This document shows, in pieces, positions 45,236-55,403 of a DNA stretch of 64,000 nt. How positions within the stretch are numbered: the stretch's first letter is position 1; the number at the start of each line of letters is the position of its first letter. The translations under genes were made by a program, and so were the position numbers. The stretch is from Adiantum capillus-veneris (lineage: Eukaryota; Streptophyta; Polypodiopsida; Polypodiales; Pteridaceae), in the NCBI GenBank assembly GCA_014529385.2, contig CM043945.1:142270241-142334240 (forward strand), in the 5' to 3' direction. The notes under the pieces are model-generated. The model did no database searches. It saw nothing but the letters and a program-made list of their open reading frames with translations, and was not told the origin of the DNA.

Positions 45236-46040
45236 AAGTTATTATTCCATGGAGTTATTTCGAGATGCCATATGTGTTTCCATGATGATTAGAAATCATT
45301 CATACTAATCGTTCATTTTATTGATATGGTTATTCTTCCATGGAGTTGTTTGGTGATGCCATGACACGTTTCCATGGTGATTAGAACTTGTTCTTACTAG
45401 TCGCTCATTACTAACATAATTATTGCTTTATAGAGATGTTCCATGATGCCATGATGCATTTTATTATTGATTAAATGTTTCTTGTATTGATTATTTTTCA
45501 TTGAGATGATTATTCTTCCATGGAGTTTTTGCATGATGCCATGATGTGTTTCTGTGATGATTAGAAATTGTTGGTACCGATCATTTGTCACAAAGAAAAT
45601 TCTTCTTTTATAGAGTTGTTTCATGATTTCATGATATGTTTTTATTATTAGAAGTCTCTTATATTATTCATTTATCATTTAGTTGATTATTATTCTATGG
45701 AGATTTTTTCATGAGGTTACGATGAATTTTCATGGTGATTACAAATTGTTTGTACAGATCCTTTCTAGTGAGATGGTTATTCTTATATAGAGCCATTCCA
45801 TAATTTCTTGATGTGTTTTTATGGTGATTAATGGTCATTCATACTGATCATTTATTACTGAGATGGTTATTCATTTATAGAGTTGTTCCATGATGCCATG
45901 ATGTGCTTTAATGATCGTTTTTTTGAGATAGTTATTATTTCATGAAGTTGTTCTATGAGACATGCTATGTTTTTATAATGATTAGAAGTCATTCGTATTG
46001 ATTGTTAGTAAGAAGTTTATTCCTCCATGGAGTTGTTCCT
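45235..46040. repeat. About 90-bp tandem array, right block
   Basis: About ten diverged units of 85-90 bp, each with a CATGGAGTTGTTCCATGATGCC-like part and a GATTAGAAATCATTC-like part. They start near 45249, 45339, 45430, 45519, 45610, 45697, 45796, 45877, 45948 and 46026. The opposite orientation occurs at 39656-40150. Confidence 0.85.
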
Positions 46041-46064
46041 ACTACAGACGGAGGCGTGGAGTTC

Positions 46065-46200
46065 CACTGCAAGAGGCTATTCATATTAGCGACGCTCACA
46101 CAGAGACGCTCAAAGAAAAAATTCCAGGCGTCGCTATGAGCGTCTATGAGCGTCGCAAATTTACTTGTAAATTTACGACGCTCATAGCGATGCCGGCTGG
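46065..46200 (+). repeat. CACTA copy 2, 5' terminal and subterminal repeats with hairpin
   Basis: After the terminus come GCGACGCTC, GAGACGCTC, GGCGTCGCTATGAGCGTC and a strong inverted repeat at 46145-46186 (TATGAGCGTCG...CGACGCTCATA, loop around CTTG). These are the expected sites for the element's DNA-binding protein. Confidence 0.72.
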
Positions 46201-46307
46201 GCTAAAAAAATAACAGAGAGCGCCCAAAAACTCAGATCTCAGATCTGAGTTTTTCGGTGCCCTCAAGCAAGGAGCAGGTAACGCTCTCCCTCTCTCTCTC
46301 TCTGTTT

Positions 46308-46312
46308 CTTCT

Positions 46313-46380
<68 letters not shown>

Positions 46381-46451
46381 AGAGGAAGGAGAGCCAGGTA
46401 TGCTCCTTCCCTCTCCTCACTCTCATGTTCCCTTCCCCTCTTTCTCTCTCC

Positions 46452-46504
<53 letters not shown>

Positions 46505-46508
46505 TGTT

Positions 46509-46566
<58 letters not shown>
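46308..46566. repeat. (CT)n, (AC)n and (GA)n microsatellites in CACTA copy 2
   Basis: An (AC)n run of about 60 bp (46315-46375), a (CT)n(CA)n run (46441-46500) and a (GA)n run (46511-46564). Another (GA)n lies at 48139-48201 and an (AC)n at 47683-47702. The long open frames over them are artefacts. Confidence 0.96.
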
Positions 46567-46568
<2 letters not shown>

Positions 46569-46599
46569 AACATAAACAAAAACGCACACACATATACAT

Positions 46600-46795
46600 A
46601 AACAAAGAATGCACACACACATTGAGAGAGGAAAAGAGAGAGAGAGCATGCATAAACAAAAAACGCACACATTGAGAGAGGAAAAGAGAGAGAGAACATG
46701 CATAAACAAAAAACGCACACATTGAGAGGAAAAGAGAGAGAAAACATGCATAAACAAAAAAACGCACACACATTGAGAGAGAAAGAGAGAGAAAC
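46600..46795 (+). repeat. 50-bp tandem repeat, about 3.5 copies
   Basis: ATTGAGAGAGG...CATAAACAAAAAACGCACAC recurs with starts at 46621, 46671, 46721 and about 46772. Confidence 0.92.
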
Positions 46796-47672
46796 TAATT
46801 TAACGTCGTAGGAAACTAATTAAAATTAAAAGACCTAAAGATCTAGCCGACGAGGAGTTGAACTCAAGACTTATTATTCAAGAGGGAAATGGCATAACCA
46901 ATCTATCATACTTGGCATGGGTGATAGAAAGGTTATACCATTTATCTCTTTTTATTGGCACACACATCCACACACGCGCACACACACAAGAAGAAGAGAG
47001 TTATAACGTCGTAGGAAACTATCCTAAAAGACGTTAAAGATTAGGTTAGATGTAGACTTACGTTAAATTAGATTTAGGTTTATTTAAGTTAAATTAGATT
47101 AGATTTAGGTTTATTTTTAATTAGATTTATGTTTATTTACGCTAGATTTAGATTTACGTTATATTAGATTAGATTTAGGTCTCCATAGACTGCGATGCCT
47201 GCATGAAGCGGGTGAAGAAAGCCCGCAATGGAATATAGGGTATTGCTGCCTTCACTCATGGTGGGCTCCGTCGATCCAAAAGTACTGGTGAAATGTCTTC
47301 AGAAGATAGGGAAGAAGGTGGATCTTCAGGGCGACAAGAGTCACTACATCCCCGACACAATGACCATCTAGACAACCTCTAGTAATTCAACAGCAACTTC
47401 AAAGTTAGCAACAAGAGCAAGAACGGTCTAAAGGGCCAATTGCTGTCGTTAGATGTGGATGGAGATGAGGCAGCGTCACCGCCGGAAGTTAACTCTCGCA
47501 TCTTTAGTGATGAGAATGCCAACTCTTGCCGAGTTATGTGAAAAATTATGTGTTAAATCAGTTTTAAGGTTCTTATAATCCCTGTTAGTTTAGTTCTTTG
47601 TTTTTAATATAACATAATTTACGTTAGATTTAGATTTATGTTATATTAGATTAGACTTAGGTTTAATTAGGT

Positions 47673-47703
<31 letters not shown>

Positions 47704-48136
47704 AGAAGAAGAGAGTTTTAACATCGTAGGAAACTATCCCAAAAGACGTTAAAGATTAGGTTAGCTGTAGACTTACGTTAAATTAGATTTAGGTTTATTT
47801 TTAGTTAGATTCACGTTTATTTATATTTACGCTTATTTACGTTAGATCGAGTCCACGCAAGAATTACTTACGGTTTAGGGTTTAGAGTTAGACGAACAGT
47901 GAAAAGATCTACTGTGAAAAGATGTTAAGATGCTGTGAAGTGCTACAGCTAGAGAAGAGGCAAAGGGGTTTTGTCCACTACATGCAGTATCATGTAGACG
48001 TGGGTCTGTAGATTTCTTGTACCCACAAATATAGATATTGACCAATAAAGACGAGATTATAACCCGGTGGTTTTGATCTCCGTGCACCTCTAGACCGAGG
48101 TGTGCGGGGATTGGACATGACTAGAGAATGTGAGGT

Positions 48137-48204
<68 letters not shown>

Positions 48205-48266
48205 GACGAAGAATGCCAATAGAATATTAAATTTTTTGTCCAGGTTATAAGATTTTTATCCTCATT
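46796..48266 (+). other. CACTA copy 2, 5' non-coding region with a direct duplication
   Basis: No gene was recognised. A segment of about 150 bp (CACACAAGAAGAAGAGAGTT and following) at about 46980-47170 is repeated at about 47695-47860. Degenerate TTAGATTTAGGTTTATTT strings between are telomere-like in look but irregular. Confidence 0.6.
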
Positions 48267-51200
48267 ATGAGTAGTGACGAGGATGTGGGACCGTCCAACC
48301 GAAACACCTATCTCTCAACGAGGGTCTTATGTCCTTGTAATCAATGCAAGCATGTTGTGCGACGGACAAGACGTGTTTCTTTGCAGCACGTTCGCGAATT
48401 TGGCGAGTTCGATCCATCTATTATAGATCGAGTTGTTGCCAATTATAACTCGTCGGACTCTGACGCTGGCCAACAAGCAGCAATCTTGCAACCCAGTAGA
48501 CGTGTTCGCAGGCGCTTTGGTCAAGCAGCATATGTGAGGCCACAAGATGTAGCCTCTGACAGCTCGGGGGATGATCATGCAGAGGACATTCCCAACGAGG
48601 CAATGTTTGAGCCCGAGATTGATGAAATGATCGAGACGATCATGGATTCAGAAAGGCTTATCTATGATGATATGAAAAGTGAAGCCGATACGCCATTGTA
48701 TAATGGAGCACGTATGTCTAGATTGAAAGCACTCCTGGTTCTTCTCAACATGCAGGCAAAGTTTGGATGGAGTGACACTAGCGTCACAGCGCTTTTCAGG
48801 TGATCTATTACAATTAGTTTACTTTAATAAAACTCTAAATGTATAATGATCTGATAGATTTTTACACGACTGTATCGTACTTTTATGTTGTGTAGATTGC
48901 TTAAAGAGCACATACTACCAGCTGACAATGTGATGCCAGCTTCCCGAGATGAAGCAAGAAAGATTTTGCAAAACTTGGGGATGGATTACAATTCTATCCA
49001 CGCTTGTCCTAATGACTGCATTCTTTTCAGAGGGGAATACATAGACATGGAGAAGTGTCCGAAATGTGATTCCAAAAGATATCGAGTAGATCTCCACGGG
49101 ACAAAAATTTCACAAAAGGTTTTGCGACATTTTCCCCTGCTTCCTCGCATCAAGAATTTCTTCGAATGTAAGTCCATGGACGCCCTAGCATCATGGCATG
49201 AGGAGAATAAATCTTCGGATGGTGTGCTACGAATTCCTGCAGATTGCGCAGCCTGGAAACATATAGATGGAACATGGTCGGATTTTGCCAGGGAAGCTCG
49301 AAATTTGCGCTTAGGCCTGGCTATGGATGGCGTAAATCCATTTGGTCAAAGATCAACATCTTACAGTGTATGGCCCGTTGTCATCGTCAACTACAACATT
49401 CCCCCGTGGTTGACTACAAAGAAGGGGCACCTATGGCTAAGCTTGATTGTGCCAGGGCGATATAAAGTGGAGAATATGGATGTGTATCTTCGTCCACTAT
49501 TGGAAGAGCTACAACAATTGTGGATTGGCATAGAGGTGGTGGATATGAGCCGACACACAGGACGACGGAATGCTTTGATCAGAGGCATTCTAATGTGGAC
49601 CATGCATGACTATCCCGGGCTAACAGAATGCTCAGGTGATCTATTGACACTCCTCACTCAGACACTGTAAATCTTGTTTTTTCCCATAGTTGATCTATTA
49701 TCATGTGTATACATGCAAGGCTTCAAACAAGCGGATACAGAGCATGTGTCACATGTGGACCTAGACTGAATGCACGTAGGGCGCCCTCACTGAAGAAGCA
49801 AATCTACGAAGGTCATCAAGCGTATCTTCCAGAGAATCATGTGTTACGCTACGGCTTTTTGGAAAGAGAGCCACCAAGGATGTCTGCACAAGCATGGTTA
49901 GAGCAGAAGGAGATGTGCGATGACGGATTGCCTCTAGGGATGAAGAGACTATCTCTATGGTACGAGTTACCATACTGGCCCCGACTCATGATCAATCACT
50001 TGCTCGATCCAATGCACATATTCAAGAATGTGGGTAATCCACTATGGGACCATCTGACCGGCAAGAAAGATACTTTGGGAGCCACAGTTGACCTTAAAAA
50101 TGTGGATCATATAGAGCAATATTGGCCGCAAACATCGTCTGATGGATCGATAAAACTCCCTAAAGCACCATGGATTTTCACAGGAGCCCAAGAACGCAAA
50201 GTAAAAGAGACCATTCGATCTTTGCGGACCCCCACTGGCGTAATGCACTCGCTCCAAACGTGTTTTACTAAAGAAGGAAAGCTTACCGGTTTGAAGTCAC
50301 ACGATTGGCATAAAATATGTCAGGTACGTTCATAGTGGACTTTAATATCATTGCATAAAATGTGGACTTTAATATCATTGCTGCACATACTTTACAGTTT
50401 ATTTTACCGGTTGCCATTGAGGGATGTTTGTCTCTCGACATCCGTAACACAATCTACAAACTTGCAAAGCTGGTGCAATGGATCTCACAAAAGGAGATCA
50501 AAGTAGACTCCATACCATTCGCCAAACTAAATGTTGCGGAGCTTGTGTGCATGTTTGAGAAACATTTTCCTACTACCATGCTAACCATTCAGGTGCATCT
50601 TCTTGTTCACATAGTTGATGAGGTGGAAATAGCTGGCACGGTTCATTCCAAATGGATGTTCTTCTTAGAACTTTTCATGAAAACGCTTAAGGGATATGTG
50701 CGTCAAAAGGCACGTCCGGAGGGTAGCATGGCAGAAGGTTGGTTGGTATCAGAGTCCCTAGTGTACATTGGAGAGTGGCTAGACGGATTTGATAAAGCCC
50801 GGGACACGCTATGGCGAACCATAGATGATGAGCGCATATCTGGGATTGTCATGTGCAATCTCGGTGTTGAGAAGAAGATGACGGAAGACCTAGAGGCTAA
50901 AATCAACCGATTTTGCATGCTTCACAATCCAGTGATGCAAAAGTGGATTTCACAATATGAGGATGCAAAGCAAGAGCGACAAAGGGCACGAATCGAGTGG
51001 AGACGGGGAAGACGACCACCGATGCACTATCCGACGGTTCTCGAGAGCCTACCAACATTCATGAGCTTGAGATGGTTGCACAACCAATTGAAAAGCGCAC
51101 AACAATGCGGTGACGAAGTGACTGAGGAAGAGTGGGAGTACTCTCGGGGTTGCGCGACCAAGGTAAGTTTGCAATGTACGACTAGCTAGTGACTTTATTT

Positions 51201-51995
51201 GTAAACGTTTGAACGGCCACTCATAATCTTTGTTCGTTGTAGTATAAGTCATACACAGCAGCATGGTGTAAAGGTCGACATTTTAGGGTGGAACGGATCG
51301 ACAAAAAGCGTTTTACTCAAGATTGTGGAATCATGGCAAAATTTGAACAGTCTAGTCGATGACGTTTCTCTGATGCAGATCCTGTGGTGGCGAAACTCAC
51401 TTACTTCGGCACGCTACAAGAGATTTTGAGGATCGATTACAGAGGATTTTTTGTCAACTTGTTCGACGTGCAATGGTTCAAGATAGTCATGGAGGGTCGC
51501 AACGCTACTGTGCGTAGAGGAGAGTCTGGTTTTCTTGAGGTGGATTCTACTAAGAAATGGACTGACCTAAGAGACACTTTCGTACTACCCGAGCATTGTG
51601 AACAAGTAAGTATGTAAATAGTTAACATCCCCCTTTTACAAGTTATGTGCTTGAAAACTCTCATGTAAGTTATGTGGCTCTGGCAGGTAATATTTCATCC
51701 TACAAAGTCTACATCAAACTGGTGGTACGTCATAGAGGTAGCCCCTCGTAGTGCAAAGACGTATGAAGGCTACCATGTGCCAATCACAACGGCATCAATG
51801 GAGGAGATCAGAGAAGATGCTCAATCAGAAGCCGCTGCGGTGGTGCCAGACGAGCATCAAGATGCTACTACTCTATATGGGGTGCATGCAGAGGAGCTAC
51901 AAAATGAAACAGAGGATATGTATTTAAACGGAGAGCTCTATATAGATATAGGAAGTTATGCTGAGTTCTGCGAGGATGAGAGAGAGATCTCTTAA
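48267..51995 (+). CDS. TNP2-type CACTA transposase (six exons, one nonsense codon)
   Basis: Exons by GT-AG and frame: 48267-48799, 48896-49635 (or to 49666), 49720-50323, 50398-51162, 51243-51605, 51687-51995. The N-terminal part has a CPCNQCKHVV zinc-associated motif like Transpos_assoc. The Transposase_21 (TNP2) region follows with CPNDCILFRGE, CPKCDSKRY, LAMDGVNPFGQ and YSVWPVV, then YRACVTCG and LLDPMHIFKNV. A DUF4218-like region is in exon 4 (VEIAGTVHSKWMFFLE) and a DUF4216-like region in exons 5-6 (VVAKLTYFGTLQEI, NWWYVIEVAPR). Domain names are from motif memory. A TGA at 51360-51362 in exon 5 (between Cys-Gly-Ile-Met and Asp-Pro-Val-Val) fits CGA to TGA. The obvious exon 2 donor and exon 3 acceptor do not keep frame. 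The protein would cut the element at its ends in the nucleus. Confidence 0.88.
51360..51362 (+). other. Premature TGA in the TNP2-type gene
   Basis: In-frame stop in exon 5 in the context CGA-TGA-CGT. One C-to-T change at a CpG would make it from Arg. It truncates the protein before the DUF4216-like end. Confidence 0.8.
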
Positions 51996-52267
51996 AGCCA
52001 CAAATATTGTATTTGAACAATTTTGCTCCGTGTTGTAAAAGCTCTGGATCTCTAAGTACCTTCTATGGTGTATAACGCTCTTTTCTACTCGCGCTCACAT
52101 CTTTTGATTGAAAATTCTGAGTTTTCGACTTGCCTCTTCTATCACTCAATTCAGTGCGTCATTGTATTTATATGCGTCATTACGTCATTGTATTTAATGG
52201 TCTTTGCGTCATTGTCTACTCTATTCATTCAATATTAAGTTTAAATATTCGTGTGTTTAATGCAGGT

Positions 52268-53577
52268 ATGGATGATGAGGAGTTTCTTTCTTCTTTGTCA
52301 CCGCAGCACAGACAGTGGTACGTGGAGCGTCATCGCTCTGGCGCATCATCGCGCGTTCCTACTCCATCCGCATCTCCCTCTCTTTCGGAGCATTCGGCGC
52401 GCTCCGAAGCTTCGGCGTTGACGAGACGATCTTCACACTCGTCTAGACACCGGCGCTCTAGTGGTGGCGGTGGCAGTTGTTGTGGGGATTCCGCCGCCGA
52501 TACCTCCACACCGCCTCGTGTTCGAGGAGGCTCTTTACCCTCCCCTTCTTTGCCCGCCCCCACACCAACCACAACATCGCCATCTACGCCAGGTTTTGCG
52601 TGGCTGACTGTTCCTAGCAGCTACACACCTCTACCTACTCCGCCAGGAGCCACCCCACTCGACACTTCTCGCTTCGGGGCCCAGACGCCGGTGGAGACAC
52701 TTGACGTCCGTACCCCCATCGACCCGCCGCTAGAGACCCCTGCCCGGACACCCAGGTTCACGCGTCACCGGCCAGAGGGCTTGCCTTACTCCGTCGACTT
52801 CAGCGGCGGCATCATCATGGATGATGACGGCAAGAAGGTGATCTCGCGCATGCGTGGTCTTTGTTCTCAGCTGTTTAGACACTACATACTAAACAAATGG
52901 AGTGAAGTACCAAGTGATTTAAAAGACAGAGTCATCAACATACTTCATGATGAGTTTTCCGTTCTAGCTCGGGATCAGCGCTTCAATGAAGACCTGATGA
53001 AGATTCAAATGCGCGAATACTGCAAACACAAGCGTTTCGAAGTGCAAAAAGCAATCAAGCATGGGTGGAACATGCCAGATTGGCTGGCCAAAGAAGATTG
53101 GAAGAATGCGAAGAAAGTAGCACGCGAGAATCCCGACAAGTGGAAGCAACAAAAGGATGCAGCTAGAGCGCGAGTAGAGGCAGGGAGCTCGCACCACTTG
53201 GGGAGCGGTGGATGGGCATCATTTGAGGCCGATTTTGTAAGTGTTTTCGCATTGCTCTTTATGTTCGATAGTTTAGGGTTTATGAGTTTTTTAATTCTAG
53301 CATAATGAAATCTTTGTATGTTTTGACAGTGGTCGATGACAGGACGTGATCCCACACCATACGAGCTCGAGTACGTAGGCAGGAAGGGCTTAAACGCCCT
53401 GATGGACATTCTCAGTTCTCGCGGCGGCATGGTTAGTATTAGGGTTTACTCTTTTCTATTTTTTGTATTGTTTTATAAATGTCGTTATATGTTTATACTT
53501 ATTGAAAGCTGTCTTATTGTCTTTTTTTGCAGAATCCGACAGATACGCCGCTTGGACGCGATGAGACGTATGACTAG
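52268..53577 (+). CDS. Second CACTA gene, Ptta/En/Spm-type (TNPA-like role)
   Basis: Exons 52268-53236, 53330-53431 and 53533-53577, with GTAAGT/CAG and GTTAGT/CAG borders and phase kept, give 371 aa with no stop. The ATG at 52268 (MDDEEFLSSLSPQHRQWY) follows an intron-like TTTAATGCAG, so an upstream untranslated exon is possible. Residues 20-185 are Ser/Pro/Arg-rich and disordered in look. The C-terminal half has the conserved block seen in copy 1 (SGGIIMDDDGKKVISRMRG, then KWSEVPSDL, then SSHHLGSGGWASFE). The role inferred from En/Spm is binding of the subterminal repeats and help to the transposase. Compared with copy 1, the visible part differs at about 16 residues. Confidence 0.75.
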
Positions 53578-53954
53578 ACGACGTCAGTTTAGCCGTAGCT
53601 AGATAGCATTAGTTTAGGGTTTCTCATAGCTTATGTATCATGAGACGGATTTTGTACGTCTTTTTGAACCATGTATATTATTACATTTGTCACCGCATTT
53701 CATTTTGCCAATCAATTCTTTATGCCTATGATGTTGTACAATTATCATTATTACATTTGACAATCAATTCATTTTGCCTATGATGTGTACAATTGTCAAT
53801 TTTACGCTTGTCAATTTTGCAAACAATGCGTCTTGTGGGTGACTATTTTGGGTCTATTATCTACCCTTGCACTTTTTTTAAAAAGTGAATCAAGTACAAT
53901 ATGCTTGATGGGTGGCAGGGCATTCAATGCCCTGTCACCAAAAAAAAATTCTCT

Positions 53955-54170
53955 CGGGCATCGCTATAATCGTGGCTATTTATGGCTCTGTAGCGTCGCT
54001 ATGAGCGTCGCTATAGACTTCTGTGTAAACGTCGCTATAACCGTCGCTATGACCGTCGCTATGACCGTCTCTATATAGCGACGCTTAAAGCGACGCATAT
54101 AGCGACGCTCTCATAGCGACGGTATTAGCGATGGCGGGGGTTATAAAAACCCACTGTATTTCCGTCGCTA
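53955..54170 (+). repeat. CACTA copy 2, 3' subterminal repeats
   Basis: Tandem 12-bp units of the form GACCGTCGCTAT and GAGCGTCGCTAT, then the same in reverse (ATAGCGACGCT). Relative to copy 1 there are three to four extra 12-bp units. Confidence 0.8.
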
Positions 54171-54204
54171 ATAGCGTCACAAGAGCACACAACCTCTTGT
54201 AGTG

Positions 54205-55220
54205 TAGGCGGAGGGGAGCTCCCCTCACTCCTCTTGGATGCCTTATGGAGGGCCACGACCCAGCTTAAATACCACGCACTCCTGCCTCGTTTCCTCGCAT
54301 GTGGGGTTATACAGGCTGCCACGTGGCCGCCCTGGAGGCCATGGCCTTTTGAACTCCAAAAAACCCCATTAAATTTTTAACACAAGCCTTTTTTTTTGGC
54401 TTGCCTTCATCTGGCCTCCATTCTCTGCTCCCAAGTCCTCCTACCAAGCTGTAACAACCACCTGAAATGCCACTTTCTTGGCTCCGCCCACACCCTCTAT
54501 CTCTACATTTTGCCCCTCGGCATCCTTGAATCAAGGCTCTCAAAAATGGAAAAAACATCAACAATCCAATCCGGTCAAATGCTCTCAGTTTTCCAACGGC
54601 TATATCTCCTTGCTCCGGCCTCCAATGGGCATGCAGTCTTTTCCTGTTAGCTCCGTATGATGTACACCTTGCTCTAGAACGTTGTCGGTACTCAAAAGAC
54701 GCCAGATGGCACGTACTCTAATGCGGCCAAGTGGTCAGACCCGGCCCGGGAAAAACTTCCACTGACCATATCTTGTAAACCGTGGCTCCGATCCACAATC
54801 CAAAAAGACGGGTAGGCTCCATGAATTGAGCTCTACACATCTATACCTCAAGCTCCACTTGGACCACCTGTCTCCAGCTGCCCTGTCCGACAAGAATCTG
54901 CAAACCACCAAAAATTTAACCTTCAATAACTTGGGCTCCGTAGCTCGGTTTGATGAGCCGTCTGGACCTGCTCCTTCAACACTTCAAGCTCTTCATTCTT
55001 GGACCTCAAAACTGCACTTTTCATCTCTTTCACCTACTACTCCAATTAGCCCCTTGTGTAGTCTTCCTTGGCCTGTAAGACGCATCATGCATACACGTCC
55101 GCTGCTACCTGCCATCCCATGACCTTCCTGGCTGCACCATCCCTTTGCCATGCTTCTGCTTGCCTGTACACATCTGTCCATGCCATCTTCTAGAGTCTCC
55201 ACACTTTGGCTGCACCATCA
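54205..55220 (-). repeat. Element E 3' LTR (truncated at the CACTA border)
   Basis: On the minus strand it starts TGATGGTGCAGCC at 55220 after the polypurine tract and runs to 54205, where CACTA copy 2 ends. It matches 58491-59508 with roughly 5% difference by eye. The remaining 1.07 kb present in the 5' LTR (57418-58490) is missing here. Confidence 0.78.
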
Positions 55221-55235
55221 TTGCCCACCCCCCTG
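55221..55235 (-). other. Polypurine tract of element E
   Basis: The minus strand reads CAGGGGGGTGGGCAA directly before TGATGGTGCAG, the LTR start. Confidence 0.72.
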
Positions 55236-55403
55236 TTGAGCATTTATGCTCAACCATAAAAGAGCTTTATTCCACTATAAACTGCAAAACCTGGCACACA
55301 CTATGAGAAAACTCAAACCATATGTACATAGTTTTATTGCATCCTATTTCCAAACCTTCAAGTGGGTTGCCCCACCCCCTGCATCACATAGCTTCCACCT
55401 GGA

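Larger units (their letters stand above)
46065..54204 (+). mobile_element. CACTA (En/Spm) element copy 2, full length
   Basis: It begins CACTGCAAGAGGCT at 46065 and ends ...CAACCTCTTGTAGTG at 54204, so the termini pair at about 12 of 14 positions (one end has CACTG for CACTA). Subterminal GTCGCTAT repeats occur at both ends. It carries a TNP2-type transposase gene and a second Ptta/En/Spm-type gene, both on the plus strand. Flanking 3-bp sequences do not match (TTC left, TAG right), and the right end abuts an LTR of element E. Length is 8140 bp. The 3' 1.4 kb closely matches copy 1. Confidence 0.92.

Noticed and set aside
39656-46040. The 90-bp repeat blocks as a CRISPR array
   Set aside because: Units are diverged, contiguous and about 85-90 bp with no distinct spacers, and the DNA is a plant nuclear genome.
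46232-46773. Open frames of up to 179 codons rich in SLSL, CVCV and THTH
   Set aside because: They are read through (GA)n and (AC)n microsatellites and have no coding meaning. The same applies to 11015-11243 and 26176-26664.
47030-47180. Telomere-like TTTAGG strings
   Set aside because: Units are irregular (TTAGATTTAGGTTTATTT) and lie inside the CACTA element. There is no run of TTTAGGG.
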